Positions 15,719-23,109 of a DNA stretch of 25,057 nucleotides are shown here, one piece after another; the stretch's first letter is position 1, and each line of letters starts with the position of its first letter. The notes beneath the pieces are model-generated. The model made no database searches. It saw only the letters and a list, made by a program, of their open reading frames with translations, and was not told the DNA's origin. Source of the DNA: JASFEQ01 sp050122535. GTDB lineage: Bacteria; Desulfobacterota; DSM-4660; Desulfatiglandales; HGW-15. A program made the translations under genes and the position numbers. Location: the NCBI GenBank assembly GCA_050122535.1, contig JASFIT010000012.1:1-25057 (forward strand), read 5' to 3'.

Positions 15719-17113
15719 CTACCTGGAAATGGGCGCTGCCTCCGGCGGCATGGCCGTATTGCCCGTCGCATTGGGGAAGTCCTTTGCGATATAGGCCTTT
15801 TCATTCTCCTCGATCAGCTCGCGCGCCTCTTCCATGAAGCTATTATAACGCTTCTTGCATTCGTAAAAGCCGTGCCACCAGGCATAGTCAGGGGCCATCA
15901 TGGCCGCACCGAAACGGGCCCTTCGACCCTCATGGTGCCAGAGCTCATAGTACTCGATCTCCAGTTCCTCGTCAAAAAACTTGGTTTTGTCCAGCAAACC
16001 TTTCTCGTAGAGATCGTCGAGCATCTTTTTGGCCGGCTTGAAGTAGACGTCGTTGTACTCGATCATCACCTTATCCATTTTGACGAAGTGACCATCGGTC
16101 CAGCTCTTACCGTGGCATTGCATGCATATTTCCCGCATCTTTGCCCTTTCTGTCTTCCAGTTGCTCTTAGCAGGGAAGGGCTTGAAATCCTCAGGACGGA
16201 TCGTGAGCGGGGCCTGGGACTCCCAGGCGAGTCGCTCGGTTACATCATGGGATGTGAGTACCGAACCAGACCCTGACATGTGACAACCGGCACAGGTGGG
16301 TGCCCTATAATCCACGCCAGGGGACCAGGTCCCTGGCGCCGCATTCCAATTGTAGGTATCTCCATGGGCCGTGTAGATGTCGCCATGTTTGGATTCCATA
16401 TAGATCTCTATCTGGGGGTGATCGGGTCCCAGGTGGCACTGACCACAGGCCTCCGGCTTTCTCGCCTCCATCACGGAGAAGCGGTGCCGTGTGTGACAAC
16501 TGGTGCAGCTTCCTCGACTACCGTCCAGATTGATACGTCCCACACCCACATTGGGCCAAGTGTCCGTACTCAGCACACCATCCTTGACCTTCAAAACGGT
16601 TCCGTGGCAAGTGAAACAACCGGAAAGGCGTTCAAAGTCGCTGTTCATTCCCTTTTTCAGCCATGGATCGATCTTCCAGATGATCTCAAGGGTATTGGCG
16701 TGCTTACTCTGTGCATACTGTTTGGACTCGTCCGGGTGACAACGGGAGCAATCCTTCGGTGTAACCGCGGCCGCGACCGGGACCTTGTACTCCTTTGTCC
16801 CATACTTCAGGTCGGAGCGCTCATACTGCTTGTAGTGCTCTTTACTCACGTCAGGATCGAACTCTTCGGCCTTGTGGCAGTCAAGGCAGGTAATGTTCGC
16901 ATTGGCATGCCGGCTATACGCCCAGTCGGCAAATATCCCTGGACTCTCCGTTTTGTGGCACTGGATGCACGCCACAGCCTCCTTGGGCATGCTCCGTTCA
17001 ATCCTGAATTCCTTGTCTTTGGGCATGTTCTGTGCACCGGCCATCAATGGTCCGGATAAGACGAGCCCAGCTAGCCCACACATCAGGAAAACAATGAATA
17101 AGATCCTTTTCAT
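15719..17113 (-). CDS. haoA: Octaheme cytochrome c, hydroxylamine oxidoreductase-like (HaoA type)
   Basis: A 464-residue exported cytochrome. MKRILFIVFLMCGLAGLVLSGPLMAGA is a signal peptide. Eight CxxCH heme sites have their His at residues 53, 80, 126, 170, 207, 227, 278 and 334. The C-terminal helical region (ELWHHEGRRARFGAAMMAPDYAWW) matches HAO-family proteins. Relatives in epsilon- and deltaproteobacteria, which lack the P460 Tyr crosslink, are thought to act reductively on nitrite or hydroxylamine; the crosslink residue cannot be settled by eye. The ATG at 17113 follows GGAAGGGGGTG; a GTG at 17119 is in frame. It lies downstream of a NapC/NirT partner and ends before a strong terminator. 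Confidence 0.87.
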   Translation of the reverse strand: MKRILFIVFLMCGLAGLVLSGPLMAGAQNMPKDKEFRIERSMPKEAVACIQCHKTESPGIFADWAYSRHANANITCLDCHKAEEFDPDVSKEHYKQYERSDLKYGTKEYKVPVAAAVTPKDCSRCHPDESKQYAQSKHANTLEIIWKIDPWLKKGMNSDFERLSGCFTCHGTVLKVKDGVLSTDTWPNVGVGRINLDGSRGSCTSCHTRHRFSVMEARKPEACGQCHLGPDHPQIEIYMESKHGDIYTAHGDTYNWNAAPGTWSPGVDYRAPTCAGCHMSGSGSVLTSHDVTERLAWESQAPLTIRPEDFKPFPAKSNWKTERAKMREICMQCHGKSWTDGHFVKMDKVMIEYNDVYFKPAKKMLDDLYEKGLLDKTKFFDEELEIEYYELWHHEGRRARFGAAMMAPDYAWWHGFYECKKRYNSFMEEARELIEENEKAYIAKDFPNATGNTAMPPEAAPISR

Positions 17114-17156
17114 CCTCACACCCCCTTCCTCTTAAAATTGATTATTTTCAATTGAA

Positions 17157-17220
17157 GATTGAATATTATTCGGCAACAGAAAGGACTGTATTTCCAAGAA
17201 TCAATCCTCAATATTCAATC
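17157..17220. repeat. Intercistronic inverted repeat between the two cytochrome genes
   Basis: GATTGAATATT (17157-17167) and its exact complement AATATTCAATC (17210-17220) flank 42 nt. The right arm abuts the stop codon of the tetraheme gene. It could be an mRNA-processing or stability stem between the two cytochrome cistrons. Confidence 0.45.
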
Positions 17221-17817
17221 CTAGAGTCCTAGGCCTCTATACGTTTCCTGATACTGCTTATACCGATAAACGGGTGTTGCCCGATGGACCAGATTCTTGT
17301 GACAATCTACGCACCTTTTCTCATAACCAGGGCGGGCATATAACACCGACCTGTGGGCCAGCATGGCCCCCCTTTTGTCCGGGATATAAAGGATATTTCG
17401 GTGGCATTTCTGGCATTGATCGTTCTTGAAAGCGGCATAGGCCTTCTGGCGATTCTTTTCGTGATCATATTCATCCAGAATAAAGACGTGTACGAACAGA
17501 TCTTTGATGCCGTGCCACGTTTTGGCGTAAAAGAAGTCAAATGTGTCATGGGGGGCGGGCAGATGACAGTCCATACAGTCGGCCACAAATCCCTGGGCGT
17601 TATTGGCATGTGTTGAGGTTTTCCACGTGTTGTAGGCGAACTGGATTTCGTGGCACATGGCGCAGAATTGCGGGGTCGTGGTACGAACCATTGTGTAGTA
17701 GGTGATACTGAAGATGGGGAAAGCAATAATGATGCCGATGGCTATATAAATGGCGGGCCTAATAGCCTTCTTCCAGGCGGGCGTGGCACTCCCAGAAACA
17801 CTTTTCGCTTCTGTCAT
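17221..17817 (-). CDS. NapC/NirT-family tetraheme quinol dehydrogenase (HaoC/NrfH-like)
   Basis: A 198-residue membrane-anchored tetraheme cytochrome. One transmembrane helix at about residues 20-42 (AIYIAIGIIIAFPIFSITYYT) is followed by four CxxCH sites: CAMCH (52-56), CMDCH (81-85), CQKCH (135-139) and CVDCH (169-173). This is the NapC/NirT/NrfH architecture that oxidises menaquinol and passes electrons to a periplasmic multiheme partner. The partner is evidently the octaheme protein encoded about 107 bp downstream. The ATG at 17817 has a GGAGGGG site just upstream. HaoC of epsilonproteobacterial haoCA pairs is the closest analogy; NrfH is the alternative. Confidence 0.88.
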   Translation of the reverse strand: MTEAKSVSGSATPAWKKAIRPAIYIAIGIIIAFPIFSITYYTMVRTTTPQFCAMCHEIQFAYNTWKTSTHANNAQGFVADCMDCHLPAPHDTFDFFYAKTWHGIKDLFVHVFILDEYDHEKNRQKAYAAFKNDQCQKCHRNILYIPDKRGAMLAHRSVLYARPGYEKRCVDCHKNLVHRATPVYRYKQYQETYRGLGL

Positions 17818-18134
17818 ATCCCCTCCACAGGTATTTGAATGGAAAGGGAAAACGGCTGTTTTGGGACAGTGAAGGTGCCTATGGCAAGATTAACCGTAAT
17901 TATCAGACAGGCTTTCTTATCAATTTTCCATCGGAGAAGTCAAGTCAAAAATGGCAACAAAGTGGTACAAAAACAGACGCTTCCCTTATTACTTATCCGG
18001 GGCCTGAATTCTGGAGCGCCTGCCTGACGCTGCATGCCTAAAAGGTGGGTCCAGAAGGCCAAAAAAAAATAGTGAAAAATTTTTTGGAGGCTGTTATGTT
18101 AAATTTAACATAAGGTGCTTTTCGGCTGATAATC
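17818..18134. other. 317-bp divergent intergenic region, cytochrome operon versus FmdE operon
   Basis: The two operons diverge here, so both promoters should lie in it. I see no credible gene; the short frames at 17835-18041 overlap each other in two phases and have no homology I recognise. The right end holds an A/T-rich stretch (18061-18085) and the perfect 20-bp palindrome at 18094-18113. A GGCC...CTGGA / TCCAG...GGCC stem spans about 18001-18060. Confidence 0.5.
18094..18113. promoter_or_regulatory. Perfect 20-bp palindrome, likely operator of the FmdE operon
   Basis: TTATGTTAAATTTAACATAA is its own reverse complement and ends 21 bp before the FmdE ATG. It sits where an operator covering the promoter or start region would be expected. 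The TATGTT-N4-AACATA core loosely resembles ModE-type molybdate operators, which fits the downstream genes, but the regulator is not known. Confidence 0.6.
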
Positions 18135-18869
18135 ATGCAGGATTTTGAAACGCTTCTCAAAGGATCTGCGGTCGCCCACGGTCATCTCTGTCCAGGTCAG
18201 GTGGTGGGCGTGCGCATGGCCATGCTGGGCTGCCGCCTGATTGGGCTGGATGAGCCGCGGGCCCAAGATCAGACTAAAAAAATTATCGTCTATGTGGAGA
18301 TGGATCGATGCACCTCAGACGCCATCTGCCATGTGACGGGCGTCAAACTGGGACGGCGGTCATTGAAGTTTATGGACTATGGCATCATGGCCGCCACCTT
18401 TGTCAACCTGGAAACAGGGGTGGCTTACAGGATTCTGTCTACGGAGGAAGCGCGTGATCTGGTCCCTGTTTATGCGCCGGAGATTGAAGGGAAATCCATG
18501 CAGCAGCTGGAAGCCTACTTGAGGATGCCGGACAGCGTGCTTTTCCGGGTTCAGCAAGTCCACGTGCCCATTGGCGAGTTTGACCTGCCCGGTCCCACGC
18601 GGAGCAAGGTTTCCTGCAGCCAGTGTGGGCAGGTGGTTCGGGATCGTCGCGAGGTGCAGGTGGACGGGCTGACGCTTTGCAAGCCATGCGCTCGCGGTGC
18701 CTATTTCGAGAATGCCCAAGAGGTCACTTGGCCAGATATGAACTGGAGACCGGATCAAGGGGAAAAACTGGCAGCCTTGAGAAATGAGTCTGACGTTCAG
18801 AAGATAGAGGATAACGAACTCTGTTCTGGTTCGCCCAATGCTTCCAAGAAGGAGACCACATCGTGCTAA
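18135..18869 (+). CDS. FmdE-family protein with C-terminal zinc ribbon
   Basis: A 244-residue FmdE-like protein. The N-terminal domain has the conserved HGHLCPGQVVGVRMA (H15, H17, C19), CTSDAICHVTGVKLGRR near residues 59-74 and LKFMDYG. A second domain carries a C4 zinc ribbon: C161/C164 (CSQC) and C182/C185 (CKPC). FmdE genes were first noted beside molybdenum formylmethanofuran dehydrogenase operons and occur with Mo/W enzymes in sulfate reducers; the biochemical role is not settled. The ATG at 18135 lacks a strong ribosome site. The 3' end overlaps the molybdopterin-binding gene by 7 bp, so the two are coupled. The 20-bp palindrome precedes it. Confidence 0.82.
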   Translation: MQDFETLLKGSAVAHGHLCPGQVVGVRMAMLGCRLIGLDEPRAQDQTKKIIVYVEMDRCTSDAICHVTGVKLGRRSLKFMDYGIMAATFVNLETGVAYRILSTEEARDLVPVYAPEIEGKSMQQLEAYLRMPDSVLFRVQQVHVPIGEFDLPGPTRSKVSCSQCGQVVRDRREVQVDGLTLCKPCARGAYFENAQEVTWPDMNWRPDQGEKLAALRNESDVQKIEDNELCSGSPNASKKETTSC

Positions 18870-19894
18870 AAAAGATAAAATTAAAAGAGGCCGTGGGCAC
18901 CAAATTGGCCCACGATATCACCGAGATTCGCCCCAACGAGTTCAAGGGACCCGCCTTCCGCAAGGGCCACACGGTCTGTGAGGAGGATCTCTGCCGTCTC
19001 CAGCGCCTGGGAAAAAACCACCTTTATGTCATTGACAAAGGGGAAGACGAAATTCATGAGAATGAGGCAGCCGCTATGCTGGCCAAATCCCTCGCAGGAG
19101 AAGGCATTGTCTGGCAGGATGAGCCACGAGAGGGGAAGATTAACCTGCTTGCGGGTAGAGATGGCCTGTTTTTGGTCAATACCACTGCCCTTGCGGCCTT
19201 CAACATGGTGGAAGAAGTCATGTGCGCAACGCTACACACCCACACCCTCGTGAAGGAGGGCACCGCGGTGGCCGCCACCCGGGCCATTCCGTTGGTCATG
19301 AAACGGGCACCCATTGAGCGGGCCACTGCCATTGCTTCGCAGAACGGAGCGGTGGTATCGGTTCAGCCCTTGCGGCGCGCCCGTGTGGGTCTGGTCATTA
19401 CGGGCAATGAGGTCTATCGTGGTCTCATCGAGGATCGCTTTGCGCCCATTCTCACGGAAAAGGTGCGCGCTCTGGGCTCTGAGGTGCTGGGCATAGAGTT
19501 TGCGCCAGATGATGCCCAGGTCATCGCCAAAGCGATTCGTTCCCTCCTGGACAAGGGCTGTAATCTGCTCCTATTGAGCGGGGGCATGAGTGTGGACCCA
19601 GACGATGTGACGCGACACGGAATTCGGCAAGCGGGTGCCACGGCGTTTCACTATGGTGCTGCCGTTCTTCCCGGGGCCATGTTTCTAGTGGCCTATTTGG
19701 GTGACGTGCCGCTTTTAGGTGTGCCCGCGTGTGGTCTCTATCATAAGATAACCGTTTTGGATCTTATCCTCCCTCGCGTCTTGGTTGGAGAGCGAATTGG
19801 CAAGGCGGAACTTGCCCTTCTGGGCCATGGGGGTCTATGCAAAGACTGCCCTGAGTGCACATATTCTCACTGCCCTTTTGGTAAAGGGATGTGA
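18863..19894 (+). CDS. MoeA/MogA-like molybdopterin-binding protein
   Basis: A 343-residue protein with an N-terminal MoeA-like region (LKEAVGTKLAHDITEIRPNEFKGPAFRKGH). The molybdopterin-binding (MoCF) domain starts near residue 170: RVGLVITGNEVYRGLIEDRFAPIL, NLLLLSGGMSVDPDDVT, then LPGAMFLVAYLGDVPLLGVPACG. Proteins of this type insert Mo into or bind the cofactor. Distinctively, it ends in four closely spaced cysteines (C326, C329, C332, C337: CKDCPECTYSHCPFGKG), as for a metal or Fe-S site. The start is GTG at 18863, with AAGGAG 8 nt upstream and a 7-bp overlap with the FmdE gene. It is not full-length MoeA, so a sensing or cofactor-handling role is possible. Confidence 0.83.
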   Translation: MLKKIKLKEAVGTKLAHDITEIRPNEFKGPAFRKGHTVCEEDLCRLQRLGKNHLYVIDKGEDEIHENEAAAMLAKSLAGEGIVWQDEPREGKINLLAGRDGLFLVNTTALAAFNMVEEVMCATLHTHTLVKEGTAVAATRAIPLVMKRAPIERATAIASQNGAVVSVQPLRRARVGLVITGNEVYRGLIEDRFAPILTEKVRALGSEVLGIEFAPDDAQVIAKAIRSLLDKGCNLLLLSGGMSVDPDDVTRHGIRQAGATAFHYGAAVLPGAMFLVAYLGDVPLLGVPACGLYHKITVLDLILPRVLVGERIGKAELALLGHGGLCKDCPECTYSHCPFGKGM

Positions 19895-19983
19895 GGCTTC
19901 ATCAGAAATTCGCAAAAACGCTTCGTTCTATCTCACGTTAATGGAATAGAAATCGGGAGGGAATCTCATTCACGCCCACACAT

Positions 19984-20388
19984 CTATTTTTCCTCCGTCG
20001 GATACTTGGCCCTGAACCATTCGTGCCAGCCGCCTTTAAGGGCGTAAACTTTACTGTAACCCATCTTCATGAGCTTCTGTGCCGTCCAGGCACTTGTGCC
20101 TTCATTGGGTCAGGCGCAGTAAAGGACAAGGGTCTTATCCTTGGCATATTTCGCAGCCCAGGAATCCACATTATCGGAACTCGCTCTGACGGCACCCTTT
20201 ATTTTGAATTCACTCGCTTTCCAGTCACTGCCCGTTCTCACATCCAAGATGATCACATCCGGGTCAGTCAGCTCCGCTTTCAGCGCCTCCTTTGACATTC
20301 TAGGGACATCAACGGCCGCGGCTGTCCAGGCGCCCAAGAGTATCACAGCTAGGGCAACGACCGTAATCCTTAGCATTTTCTTTCTCAT
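19984..20388 (-). CDS. Secreted rhodanese-like protein, candidate selenoprotein (in-frame TGA)
   Basis: A 134-residue rhodanese if the TGA at 20112-20110 is read as selenocysteine. The N-terminus (MRKKMLRITVVALAVILLGAWTAAA) is a signal peptide. PDVIILDVRTGSDW and FKIKGAVRASSDN are the usual rhodanese motifs. The frame then runs LVLYCA-TGA-PNEGTSAWTAQKL and, with no further stop, KMGYSKVYALKGGWHEWF to TAG at 19984, exactly the expected C-terminal half. The TGA stands two residues after the rhodanese loop Cys (C91, U93), where a CxC pair would be Cys. A hairpin with suitable spacing follows. The ATG at 20388 has GAGGAGG upstream. The alternative is a simple nonsense mutation in a pseudogene. 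Confidence 0.72.
20079..20093 (-). promoter_or_regulatory. SECIS-like stem-loop downstream of the in-frame TGA
   Basis: On the minus strand GUGCC (20093-20089), loop UGGAC and GGCAC (20083-20079) form a perfect 5-bp stem. The loop starts 21 nt after the UGA, and a G occurs in its first two positions, which agrees with the described bacterial SECIS pattern (16-37 nt spacing). Confidence 0.5.
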
Positions 20389-20443
20389 ATCTTAGCCTCC
20401 TCGATTGTAGTCATTCTCACATTCGTGATGAGAAGGAATAATG

Positions 20444-20463
20444 CCCTTGCCTTAAGGCAAGGG
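20444..20463. terminator. Perfect palindrome, probable terminator of the APC permease gene
   Basis: CCCTTGCCTTAAGGCAAGGG is its own reverse complement, giving an 8-bp stem with a 4-nt loop. It lies about 55 bp past the permease stop and before the rhodanese start on the same strand, so it would separate the two genes. The following tract (CATTATTCC on the minus strand) is only weakly T-rich. Confidence 0.5.
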
Positions 20464-20517
20464 TTAAATTCCCCTTATTAAGAACAAATTTAACCACTGT
20501 ACGTCGAATGGCAACAC

Positions 20518-21834
20518 CTACACATGGCTCTTCGAAGAAGCAGACTTTTCTCTCCTGCGGGACATACGAATAAAAATAAAGGCAAATATACTGACAGTGA
20601 CAAGCACGACAAGAATGAATTTCAAGACAAGAGCACCTTCAGGGCCGGTCCACAACAGAGCAGCAAGTCCCATGAGCAGCGATAAGGCACCAACGATCGG
20701 CATTACAGGGGAGATAACGGGCTGAAAAGGATGGAGTCGGCCAGCATTTCGCCATCTCATAATCAGGACGGAAATATGAATGGTCGCATAGTGAAGCAAC
20801 CAGAACCAAATTCCCGTTTTTGTATAAATCTCCAGCAGGGGCTCTCCCGCCATACCTGCGGCCATCATGGTTGCTATACCCAGGACCAATAGTATGAGTG
20901 CAAAGGGTACCCGTTTCGACCGTAGGCTGAGAAAGGCGGGCAGAAGACCCTGTTTGGCCATGCCAGAGATCATCCCGGATACGGCCATGAGCAAGGCATT
21001 CACGGCTGCGCAACTCCCTGCCAGGATCACCAATCCCATGATGAACCTTCCGTTCTGGCCCATGATCTTCCTTGCCGCAAGCATATGGGGGACGGTGGTC
21101 TCTGCCAATTTACTGGGAGTTACATAGTTAAAGGAAACGAAACCCCATAAAGCGAAAATAATGGCGGCCAAGAGGATCCCAAGAATCATCGAACGGATCA
21201 GTTTCATGGGATGATGGTCGTCGCTTTCTTTTGCAAATACAGCCAGATCAAACCCGACAAATAGAACGAGACCGAAGAGGATCATCCGGCTCATGCGTAA
21301 AGGATGCGGACTTGACACTTCAATAGTGGCAGACGCTTTTCCCAAATGCAACAGACCGACGATGGACAAAAGGAGGAGGCCCAGGACTGCCATGGCTGCA
21401 AAAAAGATCTGTGCCCTGCTTGAAACCCGGGGGCCCAGGACATTTATGAGCAAAAGGAATCCCAGCAGGCAGAAGGAAAAACCTAGATTGGGAAACCAGA
21501 GGATGAAGATTTCATTGAAGGCATAGCCGGCTGCAGCAAGGATGCTGGTAGCGGCGCAGAGGGTGAATAGGACCCTCGAACAGAGTGGGAGAACGAGGGC
21601 TGGAGTGGGACCTATTGACTCCTTGATGAGTCGGGCCTCCCCATCCGCCCCGGGAAAATGAAGGGAGAGTTCCCCAAAGCTGAGAGCCGTAAAGAAATGA
21701 ACCACCAGGCCGGTGAGTATAACAACCAAGAAGGAGGCTCCCGCTATCCCCATGTTGTTTCCCAAGATCGTCAGGGATCCAGGAGAGAGTAAAAGGCCCA
21801 TGGCGATGGCAATCAGTGGTATTGAAATCATCAT
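20518..21834 (-). CDS. APC-superfamily amino-acid permease
   Basis: A 438-residue inner-membrane protein with about 12 hydrophobic segments (first at MISIPLIAIAMGLLLSPGSL, last at ILVVLVTVSIFAFIFI), ending in a basic cytoplasmic tail (RMSRRREKSASSKSHV). The layout and motifs such as LSFGELSLHFPGADGEARLIKES and the mid-protein SCAAVNALLMAVSGMISGMAKQGLLPAFLSL match the amino acid-polyamine-organocation family. The substrate is not readable. The ATG at 21834 is preceded by a weak AAGAG. The gene is flanked by the rhodanese and the cyclase on the same strand, but gaps of more than 65 bp suggest independent transcription. Confidence 0.82.
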   Translation of the reverse strand: MMISIPLIAIAMGLLLSPGSLTILGNNMGIAGASFLVVILTGLVVHFFTALSFGELSLHFPGADGEARLIKESIGPTPALVLPLCSRVLFTLCAATSILAAAGYAFNEIFILWFPNLGFSFCLLGFLLLINVLGPRVSSRAQIFFAAMAVLGLLLLSIVGLLHLGKASATIEVSSPHPLRMSRMILFGLVLFVGFDLAVFAKESDDHHPMKLIRSMILGILLAAIIFALWGFVSFNYVTPSKLAETTVPHMLAARKIMGQNGRFIMGLVILAGSCAAVNALLMAVSGMISGMAKQGLLPAFLSLRSKRVPFALILLVLGIATMMAAGMAGEPLLEIYTKTGIWFWLLHYATIHISVLIMRWRNAGRLHPFQPVISPVMPIVGALSLLMGLAALLWTGPEGALVLKFILVVLVTVSIFAFIFIRMSRRREKSASSKSHV

Positions 21835-21905
21835 CTCTTGTTATTGAGGAACCTCAGGAGAACAAATAACTTCCCTGAATAGGTGGAGGAAACGACCAAG
21901 GGTGG

Positions 21906-23099
21906 TTACATACCCGTTCCATGAAGTTCACCCTTTAGGGAATAAATCCTCATGGGATCGTCCAAGCCTTTGATGTGAACCTGTCCAAGATCAAAGAGGG
22001 GCCACAGGCCTTCCACCAACTGTTTCGTCTCTTCGCCTATGAGAATATCTCCTCCTTTTGCATGGTCTGCGAGACGTGCCGCCAGATTGGTTACTGGTCC
22101 AGTGGCGGTATAGGTCATGCGCGTATCTAGGGAGCCTTTGAATTGAGACAAGCCCACTAGGGCAGAACCGGAATTGATCCCTATGTTCACATTGATGGGT
22201 TTGGATCCCTCATTGATTTTCCTATTCATTTGTTGGCTTATCCGGTCAACATCGAAGGCGGCCTTGATAGCGTTGATGGCATTTCCCTTTGGGTTATAGT
22301 TCTTAAAAATGATCATAAGCCCGTCACCTGCCGTCTCGTTGATGTCACCACCCGATCTATGGATAGGGTCAACGAAACTGGAAAACATCTTTTCCACGAT
22401 CTCATTGACCTCAATCTCTGATCTATGGGAGCTAAGCCGTGTGTACCCTTCCAGGTCAAGGAACAGGACGGTAACGTCCTTTTTTTCCTTCTCCTGTTTG
22501 AGCATTCCCGGGTCGTTCTCCACGATCTGCCGGACAGATTGGGGAACAAAGGGAGAAAGATGGGTGAGCATCTGACCGATTTTTATTTTTTCTTGCGTCA
22601 CTTCCCAGTGTTTTTTGGCGTTCAAAATGGCATTCCCCACAGCCTCAGAGAGATCTTTGATCAGGAAAAAGTCTCTGCTGGTAAAGCGAGTTCCAGGTCT
22701 GGATACGACGCTGACCACGGCCAAAATCTCATCATTGGCAAAAACGGGAATGGCTGCTTCCGGCCCCACTTCTACCTGAGAGCTATCATGTCTAAGAACG
22801 GGGTCGGGTTTGGACACAACCACCCCTTTCCGTTTGTCCAGAGCCTTTTGAATGGCACCTCGACCCCGCTTGCACAACAGGCAATTGACTGGTTTGTCAT
22901 AAAGGGCGCACTGCAATGGCCGTGTATACTTCTGGGCATCAGGGTCCAGCAAGAGGATACAGGCCTCCATGGAAGAGGGAACAAGTTTCCGTGCCTCTTC
23001 CCGCATCTTATCAAGGATGTCATTGACCTCATTGAGTGGAGCAACGCTCTTGGCGAGGCGCCTCTGGGCTTCAAATCTCTCTTTATAATATTTTTTCAT
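21906..23099 (-). CDS. GAF-domain class III nucleotide cyclase
   Basis: A 397-residue cytoplasmic protein. A GAF sensor (about residues 25-165) carries C64, C73 and C76 (CALYDKPVNCLLCKRGRG). A short linker leads to a class III cyclase catalytic domain (about 205-390). Metal-binding Asp occurs at D215 (LFLDLEGYTRLS) and D259 (NETAGDGLMIIF), and transition-state N338/R342 in TNLAARL. At the base-selecting positions it has E255 where adenylate cyclases have Lys, and T331, so ATP versus GTP preference cannot be assumed. The ATG is at 23099. It lies 10 bp downstream of the MetE/UroD-like gene, in one likely operon. Confidence 0.85.
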   Translation of the reverse strand: MKKYYKERFEAQRRLAKSVAPLNEVNDILDKMREEARKLVPSSMEACILLLDPDAQKYTRPLQCALYDKPVNCLLCKRGRGAIQKALDKRKGVVVSKPDPVLRHDSSQVEVGPEAAIPVFANDEILAVVSVVSRPGTRFTSRDFFLIKDLSEAVGNAILNAKKHWEVTQEKIKIGQMLTHLSPFVPQSVRQIVENDPGMLKQEKEKKDVTVLFLDLEGYTRLSSHRSEIEVNEIVEKMFSSFVDPIHRSGGDINETAGDGLMIIFKNYNPKGNAINAIKAAFDVDRISQQMNRKINEGSKPINVNIGINSGSALVGLSQFKGSLDTRMTYTATGPVTNLAARLADHAKGGDILIGEETKQLVEGLWPLFDLGQVHIKGLDDPMRIYSLKGELHGTGM

Positions 23100-23109
23100 C
23101 GCGACGTGC

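Noticed and set aside
16280..17059. 259-codon open frame on + strand
   Set aside because: Antisense to the octaheme cytochrome gene, whose eight heme motifs fix the real frame.
17618..17632. CACGTG-centred site resembling parS (TTTTCCACGTGTTG)
   Set aside because: Only the centre matches the parS consensus, the arms are not palindromic, and it lies inside the tetraheme gene.
17835..18041. Short open frames in two phases between the divergent operons
   Set aside because: No ribosome site, no recognisable motif, and mutually overlapping.
20110..20388. Rhodanese as a truncated 92-residue protein ending at the TGA
   Set aside because: The expected C-terminal half continues in frame immediately after the TGA, so a readthrough or Sec reading is better supported than a truncated gene.
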